Part shown: positions 8,204 through 16,949 of the stretch, piece after piece | Layout of the letters: the number at the start of each line of letters is the position of its first letter | How positions within the stretch are numbered: the stretch's first letter is position 1 | Assembly: GCA_964621645.1 (NCBI GenBank) | Contig: CAZUMH010000029.1 | Span: forward strand, 1 to 33,911 | Length of the DNA: 33,911 nucleotides | Direction: 5' to 3' | Source of the DNA: CAZUMH01 sp964621645 | GTDB lineage: Bacteria > Zhuqueibacterota > QNDG01 > JAGLOF01 | The notes under the pieces: model-generated | What the model was told of the DNA's origin: nothing | The model's database searches: none | Seen by the model: the letters and a program-made list of their open reading frames with translations, nothing else | Position numbers and translations under genes: made by a program

Positions 8204-8482
8204 TTACCCCACTATGAGCCTGAGTGATCTCAACTGCTCGTTCGGCTCCAGCCCCTGGGTGAGACGCTTATTTGCCTGGTTTGCCACGGTTCGATAAGTC
8301 TGGAAAAGCCGAATTGGAAAGATGTCACTGGCCAGAGGGAAAACGGAGTTATTGTGCAGCAGGGGATCTGTGTCCGCTGAAATTAATCCATAATCAACGG
8401 CTTCTTGCCAGCAGGCTGTACCGGGAATGGGTGAGAACGATGCCAGGTGTACCCGTATACCCAGGCGAAGGACAAACTCCAT
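8204..8482 (-). pseudogene. 3' fragment of the radical SAM gene at the duplication junction
   Basis: The last 93 residues of the radical SAM protein (from about FVLRLGIRVHLASFSPIPG to the stop) are repeated here without the cysteine motif or N-terminus. Upstream of 8482 the sequence switches to kinase DNA in a different frame. The open frame formally extends to 8656 through antisense-frame kinase sequence, but this is not a natural protein. The fragment is a by-product of the tandem duplication. Confidence 0.9.
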
Positions 8483-9170
8483 CTTCTTTAAACAAATCCA
8501 GGGATCTAACGGTGAACAGTTCCTCCTTATTGGTGAATCCAAACATGTCGAGGAAGGCCTGGTTGGCTTCGAGCAGGGTCCCTTCACGTCCCGCCCTGAA
8601 AATACCGGCTTTAACGTTGTCTGCCAACTTGAAATATTCGACATTGCGTTCCTCAAGTATTTTGGTAAGGGAGGCTTGGCGTGAAAGCAGAGTGGTCCGC
8701 TCCTTTAACAAGCCGAGAATATAGATGCCGAAAAGGATCACTATGAGAATCGGCAGCAGCCGGAACCATACGGACATTGGGTCGGGAGAAATAAAGCGGA
8801 TAAAAACAGTTCCCTTATGGAACACCCAGGCATCCCGAACCGATTCCAACAGCCAGTAAAGCAAACTGAATCCAGCCGAGAGGATCATTACTTCTCTGAC
8901 TCCCGGTGTTCCTTTTCCTTTATCATTCTGTCGCGTATAAATACGGCAGAGGCGCTGAGCGATTACTCCAAAGAGTATAAGGATACAGACAACGAGAAAA
9001 CGCATCCAAAATTCTCTAAAGCTGGGCAAGAAAACAACCGAGAAGATCGAGCGATTCCCCTGAACGATCAGATCCCGGATGGATTCAAATAACCAGTAGA
9101 TAACCCCAAAAAGGGCTCCCGCCCTAACCAGTTCCGCGGATTGCCGAATTCTATCTTGACTTGCGTCCAT
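8483..9170 (-). pseudogene. 5' fragment of the histidine kinase gene at the duplication junction
   Basis: Residues 1-229 of the kinase are repeated: both membrane repeat units and the first part of PAS1, up to SLDLFKEDG. The frame then runs into radical SAM DNA and stops at 8394, adding 28 unrelated residues (ending SLLARSR). It has the same start and SD as the full gene. If transcribed it would give a membrane sensor stub with no kinase core; a dominant-negative effect is conceivable but speculative. Confidence 0.9.
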
Positions 9171-9298
9171 GTAGTCGTTTCCCCTCCCTAGAAGTCCGAT
9201 GTATTTACGCTATCTGATCCGTTCTCTCTCGTAATCTGCAGGGCTCTTCCGTACTGTAATTATGCTGGAAAACTGAAAGCACCTCACTGCACCGTGTC

Positions 9299-12211
9299 TC
9301 ATTGTGCTTTATCAAGAGACTTGTCCAAAGATTTATCAAGGGATTTATCAAGGATTCCTTCATCAATTATTTTCTTCGTCTTGACGCCCTTTTCCTCTGA
9401 GCCGGCGGCCTGCTCTTCTTTGCCTGCATCTTCAAGCTTCAGGGTTCCGCCATCTCGGAGGATCTGGATTTTACGTTTGCGCGGCAACACCCGAACAGCG
9501 GTTGTCAGCTTGTCTCCCGGGTTGAGAATAAGCTCCTCGTTCTTTAATTCAACAAAATGATATGCGGGGAGATTATCGGAGATCACTCGTAAATGCCATT
9601 TCCCAGGGCGAAGGTCGGTAAAGCTAAAGTTGCCATAAGAGTCGGTAATGCGACGTTGCTTCTCATCCTGTCGTTCCAATTCGACAATAATACCGGACAA
9701 TCCCTTCAGGAGCCGATATTCATCCGAATTCACCTTGCTGGACGAATCCGGTTCTGTTTTACTCTTCCCATTAAAAATATATCTTTCCGGGCTTGCTGTA
9801 TCTGCCGCAAAGTCGTATAAGGTAACACGACCCTGCAATTTGGCGCTGTGTACAACATGAAGATCAATTGTAAGCTTTTCTCCTCTTTTTACCTCGATAA
9901 GTTTAGGCAGTTTTTCCATGCAGACCATATTGAGACCGATATTGCTCTGATCAATATTCAAATAATACCGCCCGGAAAGCAGATAGGGGAAAATGTAGGC
10001 TCCATGGTTATCCGAAACAGCCGTTGATCCATTAATACGGATCAGCACATCGCGGAGAGGCTGGGAAGTTTGTACATCGAAAATATTCCCCTTTACGGCT
10101 CCGAAATCCATTTTACGGCTGATTGGTATTCCCAATGGTATAGAGTATTCCAAAATGGCAGCCACGTCTTTATCGGAGGAAGAATTCCGCAGAAGAGTTT
10201 CCCTCGCCTTGAAGGTGATACGGTGTGTTCCGAAGACATACTGCCAGAAACGGAATTCAAACAGGTTACGATTCTGATAGTAGGTTTCCGGGGAATAATA
10301 GTTTTGATATCTGATATTAACGTTGGTGGATGGAGTAATATTCCACCCGAGTTCACCGCCGCTGGTCAGCCGTTTTTTAAGAACATTGGAATAACGGCCG
10401 TTTTCGGTGTATTCGAGAAAGGCTTGCAGAGTAAATTTCCTGCTTGGACGGAAAAAAATCGAGGTGGAAATCCTTTTTGAGGGGAAGTTTGTATCTTCCA
10501 GTTCATTCCGAGTTTCTCCCAGCTCGGCCTCGACTTGAAGTGAGTACCTTTCTTTATAATAAGAAAAAGTCAGCCGGTTGCTGGTTTCACGATAATTGAA
10601 ATTCGGCTGCTCCATCCTGTCTTCCCGGCTCATGAGAATCCTATCCAGTGAGAGAGAAATATTGCGGCCCAGCCGGTAATGTAATCCCAGCTGTGAGTAG
10701 GTGGAAAGGGGTGCCTGGATACGGGTAGTATCCATAGCGAAATTCTGCTGGTCCCGGCGGATATTTATCCTGGCTCGCAAATTGGGAATAATTTCCACTC
10801 CCATATTTCCGGAATAAAACTTTGTGTCCCGGTAATATCCGGGAAAATTTTTGCTGGCATTGATGATATTAAAGAAATAATGCCATTTTTGATGTTCGCC
10901 TGAAAATCGGACCTGGTAGGCCGATTCTGTCTGCTCATCTACTTTTGCGGCCGCATACTCAGATTCCATTTTGTCACGAGCGGATATGGATATACCGTCC
11001 GCCAGACTGAACATGGTACCTTCACCGTCACCGCCCTGCTTGTTGAGAACATTTACCCGGACAAAGTGCTCGCCTGGAAAAGTATAGGAAAGATATCCTG
11101 CCTGCTGTTTCAGCTCATCAACCCGCCAGAGCGATGTGAAAAAGAAACCGCCCGCCTGAAATCCCCCCAGGTTTATCCGGGCTTCGGTTCCCCTGCCATA
11201 ACGGCTTCTTTCCGTAAGCATTGATAACGAGTAGGGCCGATCACCTATCTGCAACCCGAATCGGTCAGATTCATATCCTGCCAAGATTCGATTTCGTTCA
11301 GCGTATATTGACATGCCGTAGATATCAGGGCCGCGCAATTCTAAATTAATCCGGTGTTTACCGGCCTGATCCAGCGAGCCTTCCGCCTTAAATTCACCTT
11401 GGAAAGCACTCTTGAGGCCATCATCGTTATAGACAACACCCCGCCCCGTCAGTTGAGCCGGCAATCGGTGGTAAACATCCAATTTCTCAGTCACCCGGGG
11501 AACAACGGTCATGATATAGGAAGCGGCAGCCGATACTGAAGCATCATGTTCCAGGGTCGCGCGTATCTGAATCACATGCTGCTTCTCTTTGTGTTCCCCG
11601 GCATCTGTTTTAATTGTAACATCGACCTGAGTCTTGTTTCCCCTGGCGAGATTAAAGTTATTGGGAGTGATCCCTGTCACAACTCCATGCATGGTTGTCG
11701 CTGAAATGGTGACTATATCATCGACATTGCTTTCATTAGAAACGAGAAGTGATATTTTCTGCGATTCTCCGGCAATGACATATTCATCCGCACGTATAAT
11801 CGACATCGTCAAACTGCGTCTTTCCAGAACTGTGACCTCAATCGTGTATTCATCACTATAGGAAAGATATTCCCGTCCCTGTACCCTGTAGCTGAGATGA
11901 TATGAGCCCGGCCTTGTCTTCAGAGGGACAAAAAAGCTTACCAGCTGAAGCTCACTCTCTTTACTGTCCAAGGTAAAAGGAAAATCCTGGGTTACCGCCT
12001 TCCAGCCTTCCGGCAGGGACAGTATAGGACCGAGATCAAGGTTGATGCTGGAAAGGTTCGTAATCCGGAAGGCGGTGGTCACTATCTGTCCCGGCATCGA
12101 TTCCATCGCCTCATTCTGTGCCGGACGGACCTGTACCCTGTCTTCCTGACCCTTCAGAGAAGTGGAAAAGGTAAGAGAAATAAAGAGAATTTTGACTAGT
12201 ACATTTCTCAT
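9299..12211 (-). CDS. Usher-like outer-membrane protein (copy 2, identical to copy 1)
   Basis: The protein is residue-for-residue identical to that at 2874-5786: signal peptide, two Ig-like domains, beta-barrel-like region, two regulatory-like beta-sandwiches and the LDKS tail. It overlaps the copy 2 chaperone stop by 4 bp. Downstream it faces the truncated kinase fragment instead of the complete kinase. Absence of even silent drift suggests a very recent or artefactual duplication. Confidence 0.72.
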   Translation of the reverse strand: MRNVLVKILFISLTFSTSLKGQEDRVQVRPAQNEAMESMPGQIVTTAFRITNLSSINLDLGPILSLPEGWKAVTQDFPFTLDSKESELQLVSFFVPLKTRPGSYHLSYRVQGREYLSYSDEYTIEVTVLERRSLTMSIIRADEYVIAGESQKISLLVSNESNVDDIVTISATTMHGVVTGITPNNFNLARGNKTQVDVTIKTDAGEHKEKQHVIQIRATLEHDASVSAAASYIMTVVPRVTEKLDVYHRLPAQLTGRGVVYNDDGLKSAFQGEFKAEGSLDQAGKHRINLELRGPDIYGMSIYAERNRILAGYESDRFGLQIGDRPYSLSMLTERSRYGRGTEARINLGGFQAGGFFFTSLWRVDELKQQAGYLSYTFPGEHFVRVNVLNKQGGDGEGTMFSLADGISISARDKMESEYAAAKVDEQTESAYQVRFSGEHQKWHYFFNIINASKNFPGYYRDTKFYSGNMGVEIIPNLRARINIRRDQQNFAMDTTRIQAPLSTYSQLGLHYRLGRNISLSLDRILMSREDRMEQPNFNYRETSNRLTFSYYKERYSLQVEAELGETRNELEDTNFPSKRISTSIFFRPSRKFTLQAFLEYTENGRYSNVLKKRLTSGGELGWNITPSTNVNIRYQNYYSPETYYQNRNLFEFRFWQYVFGTHRITFKARETLLRNSSSDKDVAAILEYSIPLGIPISRKMDFGAVKGNIFDVQTSQPLRDVLIRINGSTAVSDNHGAYIFPYLLSGRYYLNIDQSNIGLNMVCMEKLPKLIEVKRGEKLTIDLHVVHSAKLQGRVTLYDFAADTASPERYIFNGKSKTEPDSSSKVNSDEYRLLKGLSGIIVELERQDEKQRRITDSYGNFSFTDLRPGKWHLRVISDNLPAYHFVELKNEELILNPGDKLTTAVRVLPRKRKIQILRDGGTLKLEDAGKEEQAAGSEEKGVKTKKIIDEGILDKSLDKSLDKSLDKAQ

Positions 12212-13020
12212 TGAATTATATTAAGATTATACCTCGAACCCACCATAGCGTTTTCTCCACCGTCAGCCACTACCAGGGCCTGATAGTTACCCGCCCGGAC
12301 AGAGCTTAAATCAATTCTATACCTTACCGAGGTTTCCGGATAGATACGCATCTCCCGGCTTTCTCTGCGACCCACTGCTTTGGCATTGCTGTCCACGAGA
12401 TCAACCCAGACCTTGGGTCGGGTCAGAAGGGTACCCTTATTGATGATATCCACCTGCAGATAGGGCCCGCTTTCTCCCCTGAGAAGCTTGACATCCTGAA
12501 ACTGCAAGTTGGGCTCGCCCGTCCCTTTGATATTCGTTACCATCTGAATGCCGTACCGGATGACAGTGTTGATACCAACGGTGTTTTGGGACAAAGGATT
12601 TTCCGGAGAATTCTTGGGAATCGGTTCGACCATCAACATACTCCAATAGGTGCCGAAAAGACTCTGATCCTCGGGTACCGTAATACGATAGGTTACCGCC
12701 ATTTGTCCCTGCGGCGGCACTGAAAGCCGGCTGGGGCTGAATTCGATCCAGATGGCATTGGACCGTTCCAGGGTGCCGGCATCCCCGTATTCGGTGGTTC
12801 CGTTCGAATAGAAGAAGTAATCGGTTTGAAAAATCTTTACCTCCTCCAGATCATCGCCATCGTTCTTCACGTAAATCGTCCCTGTATAGGTCTGACCGGG
12901 GATCGCCTCTTTCTCATGGGACAATTCTCCAAAAATGGTAATCCCCGCCCGCAAAGGTACTCCGATCACCAGGCATGATACAATGATCCCGACGATTTGC
13001 TGAATCCTTGCCTTACTCAT
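12208..13020 (-). CDS. Periplasmic chaperone-like protein (copy 2, identical to copy 1)
   Basis: Identical to the protein at 5783-6595, with the same ATG choice and overlap with the usher-like gene. See that entry for the fold and the inferred role as escort for the two small secreted subunits. Confidence 0.72.
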   Translation of the reverse strand: MSKARIQQIVGIIVSCLVIGVPLRAGITIFGELSHEKEAIPGQTYTGTIYVKNDGDDLEEVKIFQTDYFFYSNGTTEYGDAGTLERSNAIWIEFSPSRLSVPPQGQMAVTYRITVPEDQSLFGTYWSMLMVEPIPKNSPENPLSQNTVGINTVIRYGIQMVTNIKGTGEPNLQFQDVKLLRGESGPYLQVDIINKGTLLTRPKVWVDLVDSNAKAVGRRESREMRIYPETSVRYRIDLSSVRAGNYQALVVADGGENAMVGSRYNLNIIQ

Positions 13021-13061
13021 TGTCCTTTTTCCTTCCACTTTTGATTGCTACTATCCATCTA

Positions 13062-13577
13062 TTACAACTCAGTGACGGTATAGTAGACAACCGTACTGTA
13101 ATTACCGGGAGGTACCTCCACCGACATTCCCTGAAGTTGCAGCTGCAAAGGGATCCAGTAGCGGCGTCCGTTGCCGCTGAAAAAGGTCCGATCACTGCTG
13201 GTGATTTGTTGATAGGAGGTACCTCCCGATATGGAGCCGAATCCAAATCCTCCTGATGTACGTCGCACGTACAGCTCCATATCACTGTGCCAGTTCACGT
13301 CCTGTTTGTTCACGTCGACTCTCCAGTTATATGAGAGAAACCAATCCCAGAAATTACCGCTTACCACTTTATCGATATCTACCGAAATCTGGTCTGTATT
13401 GCTCTCGTAACTCGATGTGAAATCGCTTCCCGCTCCCGCGGTTAAATCAGCCGAGGTGATGGTGAGCGACCAGCTCCCGCTGATATCGATGGTAACCTGC
13501 TGCCCCATCAGAGCCGCGGCCGGCAATATTCCTGCTATCAGGATCGAGATAGTTCGTATTTTTAGGGACTCTTTCAT
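13062..13577 (-). CDS. Secreted beta-rich subunit 2 (copy 2, identical to copy 1)
   Basis: Identical to the protein at 6637-7152: signal peptide, Trp/Tyr-rich beta-strand mature part, start partly masked by the upstream hairpin. Family not recognised. Confidence 0.65.
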   Translation of the reverse strand: MKESLKIRTISILIAGILPAAALMGQQVTIDISGSWSLTITSADLTAGAGSDFTSSYESNTDQISVDIDKVVSGNFWDWFLSYNWRVDVNKQDVNWHSDMELYVRRTSGGFGFGSISGGTSYQQITSSDRTFFSGNGRRYWIPLQLQLQGMSVEVPPGNYSTVVYYTVTEL

Positions 13578-13583
13578 AAGTAC

Positions 13584-13613
13584 CTGCCGGCGGATCCTGA
13601 GACCCGCCGGCAG
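13584..13613 (-). promoter_or_regulatory. Intercistronic hairpin between subunit 1 and subunit 2 (copy 2)
   Basis: Same 10-bp perfect stem and 10-nt loop as at 7159-7188. Confidence 0.7.
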
Positions 13614-13621
13614 CCTGTTCA

Positions 13622-14128
13622 TTAAGAACCTGCAGTAAGTGTGTAAGTTACGGTACGTGATTCACTGGTGATGACACCAGCCGTGACCGAAGCCGAGGCC
13701 CGATAGGTAATTGAGCTGGTTGCATAGGCCTTGTCGATGCCGGTAATCAGATCCGCGTCCGATGTAGTGACTTCCGTATAACTGCCAGCGGGAGTGCCCA
13801 TAGCAGTACCACCGCCGGAAGGAGCTCCGGCCTGGACTTCCAGGGTGATACCCGTAGAATAAGCGGCACTGAGAGCGACCGTAATTTTCCGACTGGCGTT
13901 ATTGGTCGTCCAGGAAAGAGTGCTGGTATTATCGGTCGCTGCGTCAAGATCACTGCCGGCTGTGGCCGAATTAATCGTCAACGTTACAGCCGCGTCCGAG
14001 ATATCGATCTCGTCGACCGCGCTGACAGCGACGGACACAGTGTGGTTGTCATTAGTCTGCGCCATTCCTGCAACCGTGAAGCCGAGGAACAAGGCGACGA
14101 TAAAAAGAGCCGTGATAAAACGTTTCAT
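13622..14128 (-). CDS. Secreted major pilin-like subunit 1 (copy 2, identical to copy 1)
   Basis: Identical to the protein at 7197-7703, with the same signal peptide and the same double ribosome binding sites upstream (14133-14140 and 14185-14195). Because this copy keeps its full upstream region and terminator-separated context, it should be expressed independently if the duplication is real. Confidence 0.7.
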   Translation of the reverse strand: MKRFITALFIVALFLGFTVAGMAQTNDNHTVSVAVSAVDEIDISDAAVTLTINSATAGSDLDAATDNTSTLSWTTNNASRKITVALSAAYSTGITLEVQAGAPSGGGTAMGTPAGSYTEVTTSDADLITGIDKAYATSSITYRASASVTAGVITSESRTVTYTLTAGS

Positions 14129-14205
14129 GCTTACCTCCTTGCGATTGAGTGGATTGTTTTTCATGAAGTTGAAATGCACCTTACTCACCTCCTTTCTCAG
14201 GGATG

Positions 14206-14243
14206 ATTATAGTGTTTCGAGTCCCATCCTGTTATTGCAGGAT
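14206..14243 (-). promoter_or_regulatory. Candidate promoter and inverted repeat for the subunit operon (copy 2)
   Basis: Copy of 7781-7818: TATAAT with a poor -35 and an atcctg/caggat inverted repeat over the -35 position. The other short inverted repeats of this upstream region are also duplicated; I see no gene between 14244 and 14551. Confidence 0.4.
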
Positions 14244-14551
14244 TTATCGATTTTCCTTTAATCAAATAACATGCCACCATTTAAAAAAATAAATAACCGG
14301 TCATTGCTCTCCGCGCTATAGAGGAAAAGTTTTCCGAGTTGAAACAAGTATCAGAAAACAAATCATTTAATACTCAGCATACCATATCCCGCTGTATCTC
14401 AGCGGATAATGTAAATGAGGTTATCTGTATTTTTTACAGACTGTTATAAACTTTACTGGAAACTTATTGAGAAGTTATGTCAAGGAGAAACTTGTAAAAA
14501 CGAAGCAAAACAGAAACCGGGATTAATAAAATAATTATTTCAATTGATTAT

Positions 14552-14580
14552 AAAAAAATTACCGGCTGATACACAGCCGG
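14552..14580 (-). terminator. Rho-independent terminator after the intact radical SAM gene
   Basis: Same ccggctg/cagccgg stem with a downstream T-run as at 8127-8155. It lies 48 bp after the stop of the complete radical SAM gene. Confidence 0.8.
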
Positions 14581-14628
14581 CGAATTCCTTGCATTTTGAA
14601 GGGCAATTTCATTCTGAAAAAACGAAGG

Positions 14629-16044
14629 TTACCCCACTATGAGCCTGAGTGATCTCAACTGCTCGTTCGGCTCCAGCCCCTGGGTGAGACGCTTATTTGC
14701 CTGGTTTGCCACGGTTCGATAAGTCTGGAAAAGCCGAATTGGAAAGATGTCACTGGCCAGAGGGAAAACGGAGTTATTGTGCAGCAGGGGATCTGTGTCC
14801 GCTGAAATTAATCCATAATCAACGGCTTCTTGCCAGCAGGCTGTACCGGGAATGGGTGAGAACGATGCCAGGTGTACCCGTATACCCAGGCGAAGGACAA
14901 ACTCCATGCTGGCTGCCGTCTCCTCTGCTTCTTGGCCCGGCAGGCCCATGAGGACATATGCTCCGATCTGTTCTGGTGCGAATCCAGCGCTAAGTAAATG
15001 ATTAACAGCCCGGGTCAGATCCGCGTCACTCACCTTATGCCCCATGTCGGCCTGTCGTCTCTGGTTGCTGCTCTCATAACTCAGACGGATAGTATCAAAT
15101 CCGGCCCGTTTCATAAGGTGCGCAGTCTCACGGTCGATAGCCTTTGGTTCCAGCCCGTTTGGGGTATGAAAAGACAGCGGTAAATTCAGTTTGATGACCT
15201 CTTCAAGCAAAGTAAGGAAATATTTTTCCTTCTGATAAAGAAGAGCATCATCGAAAAAAGCGAATTGGGTCACTCCCTGGCGGGAATACAACCGCTCAAT
15301 ATCGTCACAGACTTCGGCGGGATCGCGCTGGATAACAGCCGGGAAAAGAAGACCGGACGCGCACCATTTGCAGCTGCGGGGACAGCCTAGGGAAGTGATG
15401 AGCGCGACACTTGCCAAACGCGGATATAATTCGTAAAAAGGTGACGGCAGGCGTGACGGTGCCGGGATGGAAAGACCGGTAATAGACCCAAGAGGTCCGG
15501 AAAGAGTTACCAGGCCTGATCCCGGGAGCACGATGTCGGCTCCGCTGACTCTGCGGGCGTGTTCATGGCAGAGCGTAGCATAGGTTCCCCCCAGTATTAC
15601 CGGAACATCCGGGAAGGACTGTTTAATCAGTCCGATCATCTCCTTGACTCCGGGGTACCAGTAGGTCATCCCCGAAGTGATTAAAATGGCTTGGGGAGGA
15701 GTGGTTTGTGAAAGTCTTTTACGGACTAGGGGAAGGGGCCAGCCGTAGCGGCCGTAACGGCGGGGCACGTGTGCCAGGACCGCAGGTTTCTCGATAATCG
15801 TTTTAAGAAAGGCACCCCTGCCATCCGGGAGGGTCTGCAGCTTCTTGTTTCGTACATATGGCATTAAAAGAGGATTGAACCGGTCAAGGCAGTCCAGCAA
15901 ATCCAGACTGCAGCCGCACTGCTTCAGATGGGAGGCGATCATCAGCAGACCCAGCGGCTTCATCCAGAAATCGTAGGCGGCAAAATCCGTTATCCAGGGA
16001 TTTACCAGCAGAATTCTGGGACCGGCTTCTTTTATGGCGGACAG
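14629..16044 (-). CDS. B12-binding-type radical SAM protein (COG1032-like), probable CTG start
   Basis: The protein has an N-terminal Rossmann-like B12-binding-type region and then a radical SAM core with CPRSCKWC (CX3CX2C, cysteines near residues 221, 225, 228 from the CTG) binding the 4Fe-4S cluster that cleaves SAM. Later motifs HTPNGLEPKAID, LSYESS and GAYVLMGLPGQ fit the Elp3/MiaB-like radical SAM domain. The first ATG (15963) lies inside the conserved first strand-helix. The frame upstream continues with RILLVNPWITDFAAYDFW, as homologues would begin. No ATG, GTG or TTG exists before the upstream in-frame stop, but GGGAGG (16051-16056) sits 6 nt before CTG at 16044. That start gives about 471 residues. 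The substrate is unknown. Its last 93 residues also occur as a fragment at 8204-8482. Confidence 0.82.
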   Translation of the reverse strand: MSAIKEAGPRILLVNPWITDFAAYDFWMKPLGLLMIASHLKQCGCSLDLLDCLDRFNPLLMPYVRNKKLQTLPDGRGAFLKTIIEKPAVLAHVPRRYGRYGWPLPLVRKRLSQTTPPQAILITSGMTYWYPGVKEMIGLIKQSFPDVPVILGGTYATLCHEHARRVSGADIVLPGSGLVTLSGPLGSITGLSIPAPSRLPSPFYELYPRLASVALITSLGCPRSCKWCASGLLFPAVIQRDPAEVCDDIERLYSRQGVTQFAFFDDALLYQKEKYFLTLLEEVIKLNLPLSFHTPNGLEPKAIDRETAHLMKRAGFDTIRLSYESSNQRRQADMGHKVSDADLTRAVNHLLSAGFAPEQIGAYVLMGLPGQEAEETAASMEFVLRLGIRVHLASFSPIPGTACWQEAVDYGLISADTDPLLHNNSVFPLASDIFPIRLFQTYRTVANQANKRLTQGLEPNEQLRSLRLIVG

Positions 16045-16061
16045 AACAGTCCTCCCGGCGT

Positions 16062-16346
16062 CTACTCCGTATCCTGTTCAGGATGGGTTTCATTGTAGTG
16101 ACGCGTAAGAAGATAAATCCCTCCGGCTATGGCCAGCACAGCCAGCCAGGGGACATCTGCGTAGAACCAGCCTAAATTATTACCCAGCCAGATTGTGCCC
16201 ACAGAGATGAAAACAATCCCCCAGAAAATACCGCTTCCTTTATATCTGCCGGTGCTGTTCTTCTTGGATTCTGCCAGCTGCTGTTCCAGCTCCCTGATCC
16301 GTTTCTCCAGCACCTTTTCTTTATCGCTTCTTTCAGCTTCTGCCAT
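16062..16346 (-). CDS. Small coiled-coil membrane protein with two TM segments
   Basis: About 94 residues: a charged coiled coil at the N-terminus (ERSDKEKVLEKRIRELEQQL), then two hydrophobic segments (GIFWGIVFISVGTIWLGNN and WLAVLAIAGGIYLLTRHY). The second pair of segments recalls LiaF/DUF5668-type short membrane domains. The second of two adjacent ATGs (16346) is better spaced from GGGAG. It lies between the thioesterase and the radical SAM gene, 17 bp ahead of the latter's proposed CTG. No function can be assigned. Confidence 0.75.
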   Translation of the reverse strand: MAEAERSDKEKVLEKRIRELEQQLAESKKNSTGRYKGSGIFWGIVFISVGTIWLGNNLGWFYADVPWLAVLAIAGGIYLLTRHYNETHPEQDTE

Positions 16347-16380
16347 CATAACTCCCTAATCAATGTTTCTCAAATTATTA

Positions 16381-16818
16381 CTAAACAGAATATTTTCTCC
16401 GGACTTCTTCCGGTATTCTAGTCGGTTTCCCTCCAGCTATATCTATGAGGACGAAGCAGGCTGTTCCCTGGGCGGCCATTTTTTTTGTCTCTTCTGACTC
16501 GACCTCGAATGCCACATCAACTGTCACCTTGCCGATCTTTTCGATCCAGGTTCTTACCACAGCACTGTCGTTTAATTCTATTCCGCTCCTGAATTCGATG
16601 GTATATCTCCGTGCGAACCAAGTAAGACCGAGATCAAGGAAATCTTCCATGGACATTTTATAGCACCGCTCCATCTGATCATACCGGGCGGCCAGCAGAT
16701 AATCAAGATATATCGAATGGTGCACATGCCCGTTTATGTCTATATCTCTTGGTTGTACTTTTATCACGGATTCAAATTTCTTTCTGATAATTTCATGTTT
16801 TTCTGCTGATGATGACAT
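16381..16818 (-). CDS. Acyl-CoA thioesterase of the 4-hydroxybenzoyl-CoA (hotdog) family
   Basis: The 145-residue protein has the family signature RDIDINGHVHHSIYLDYL near the N-terminus, where the Asp of the D-x-N-G-H-V stretch is the usual active-site residue, then GLTWFARRYTIEFRSGI and later hotdog strands. It probably hydrolyses acyl-CoA or acyl-ACP thioesters in the cytoplasm; the chain specificity cannot be read. I chose the ATG at 16818 over a TTG at 16830, although only a weak SD (GGA) is visible. The gene begins just after a strong hairpin terminator, so it probably has its own promoter in 16819-16879. Confidence 0.85.
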   Translation of the reverse strand: MSSSAEKHEIIRKKFESVIKVQPRDIDINGHVHHSIYLDYLLAARYDQMERCYKMSMEDFLDLGLTWFARRYTIEFRSGIELNDSAVVRTWIEKIGKVTVDVAFEVESEETKKMAAQGTACFVLIDIAGGKPTRIPEEVRRKYSV

Positions 16819-16879
16819 CAAGTATTCCAATGCTATATAATTATTTTGATTGAATTTAATTCCCTATCATTAATCACGC

Positions 16880-16928
16880 AAAACCAGGAATCTCAATAGG
16901 ATGAAAAGTGAGTGAGATCCCTGGTTTT
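16880..16928. terminator. Strong hairpin terminator, possibly bidirectional
   Basis: The arms aaaaccagg-a-atctca (16880-16895) and tgagat-c-cctggtttt (16913-16928) pair over 15 of 16 positions around a 17-nt loop. The outer A and T runs give a U-tract on either strand. On the minus strand it follows the Fe-S protein gene and ends the long met/ABC/ParA run. Confidence 0.85.
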
Positions 16929-16949
16929 ATTTAATCATTTCTGTCTTTC

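Larger units (their letters stand above)
2058..8482. repeat. Tandem duplication, left copy (6425 bp)
   Basis: This block is followed immediately by a second copy at 8483-14907 in the same orientation. Every predicted protein in the two copies is identical. It spans the 5' part of the histidine kinase, the usher-like gene, the chaperone, both small subunits, the 440-bp upstream region and the 3' part of a radical SAM gene. The octamer aactccat occurs at 2050-2057, 8475-8482 and 14900-14907, so each boundary shares 8 bp of microhomology. No transposase or terminal inverted repeat lies at the edges. Confidence 0.95.
8483..14907. repeat. Tandem duplication, right copy (6425 bp)
   Basis: This is the second copy of 2058-8482 at a constant offset of 6425 bp. 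The right edge at 14900-14907 (aactccat) lies inside the complete radical SAM gene. This copy has the 5' kinase fragment at its left end and merges into the intact radical SAM gene at its right end. Confidence 0.95.

Noticed and set aside
2058..14907. Composite transposon or integrative element
   Set aside because: No transposase, integrase, terminal inverted repeats or tRNA lies at the edges. The 8-bp repeat is microhomology of a direct duplication, not target-site duplication around an element.
15884..16093. A 69-codon minus-strand frame at the radical SAM start
   Set aside because: It overlaps the radical SAM N-terminus in another frame, is basic and low in structure, and the radical SAM frame there encodes conserved-looking sequence.
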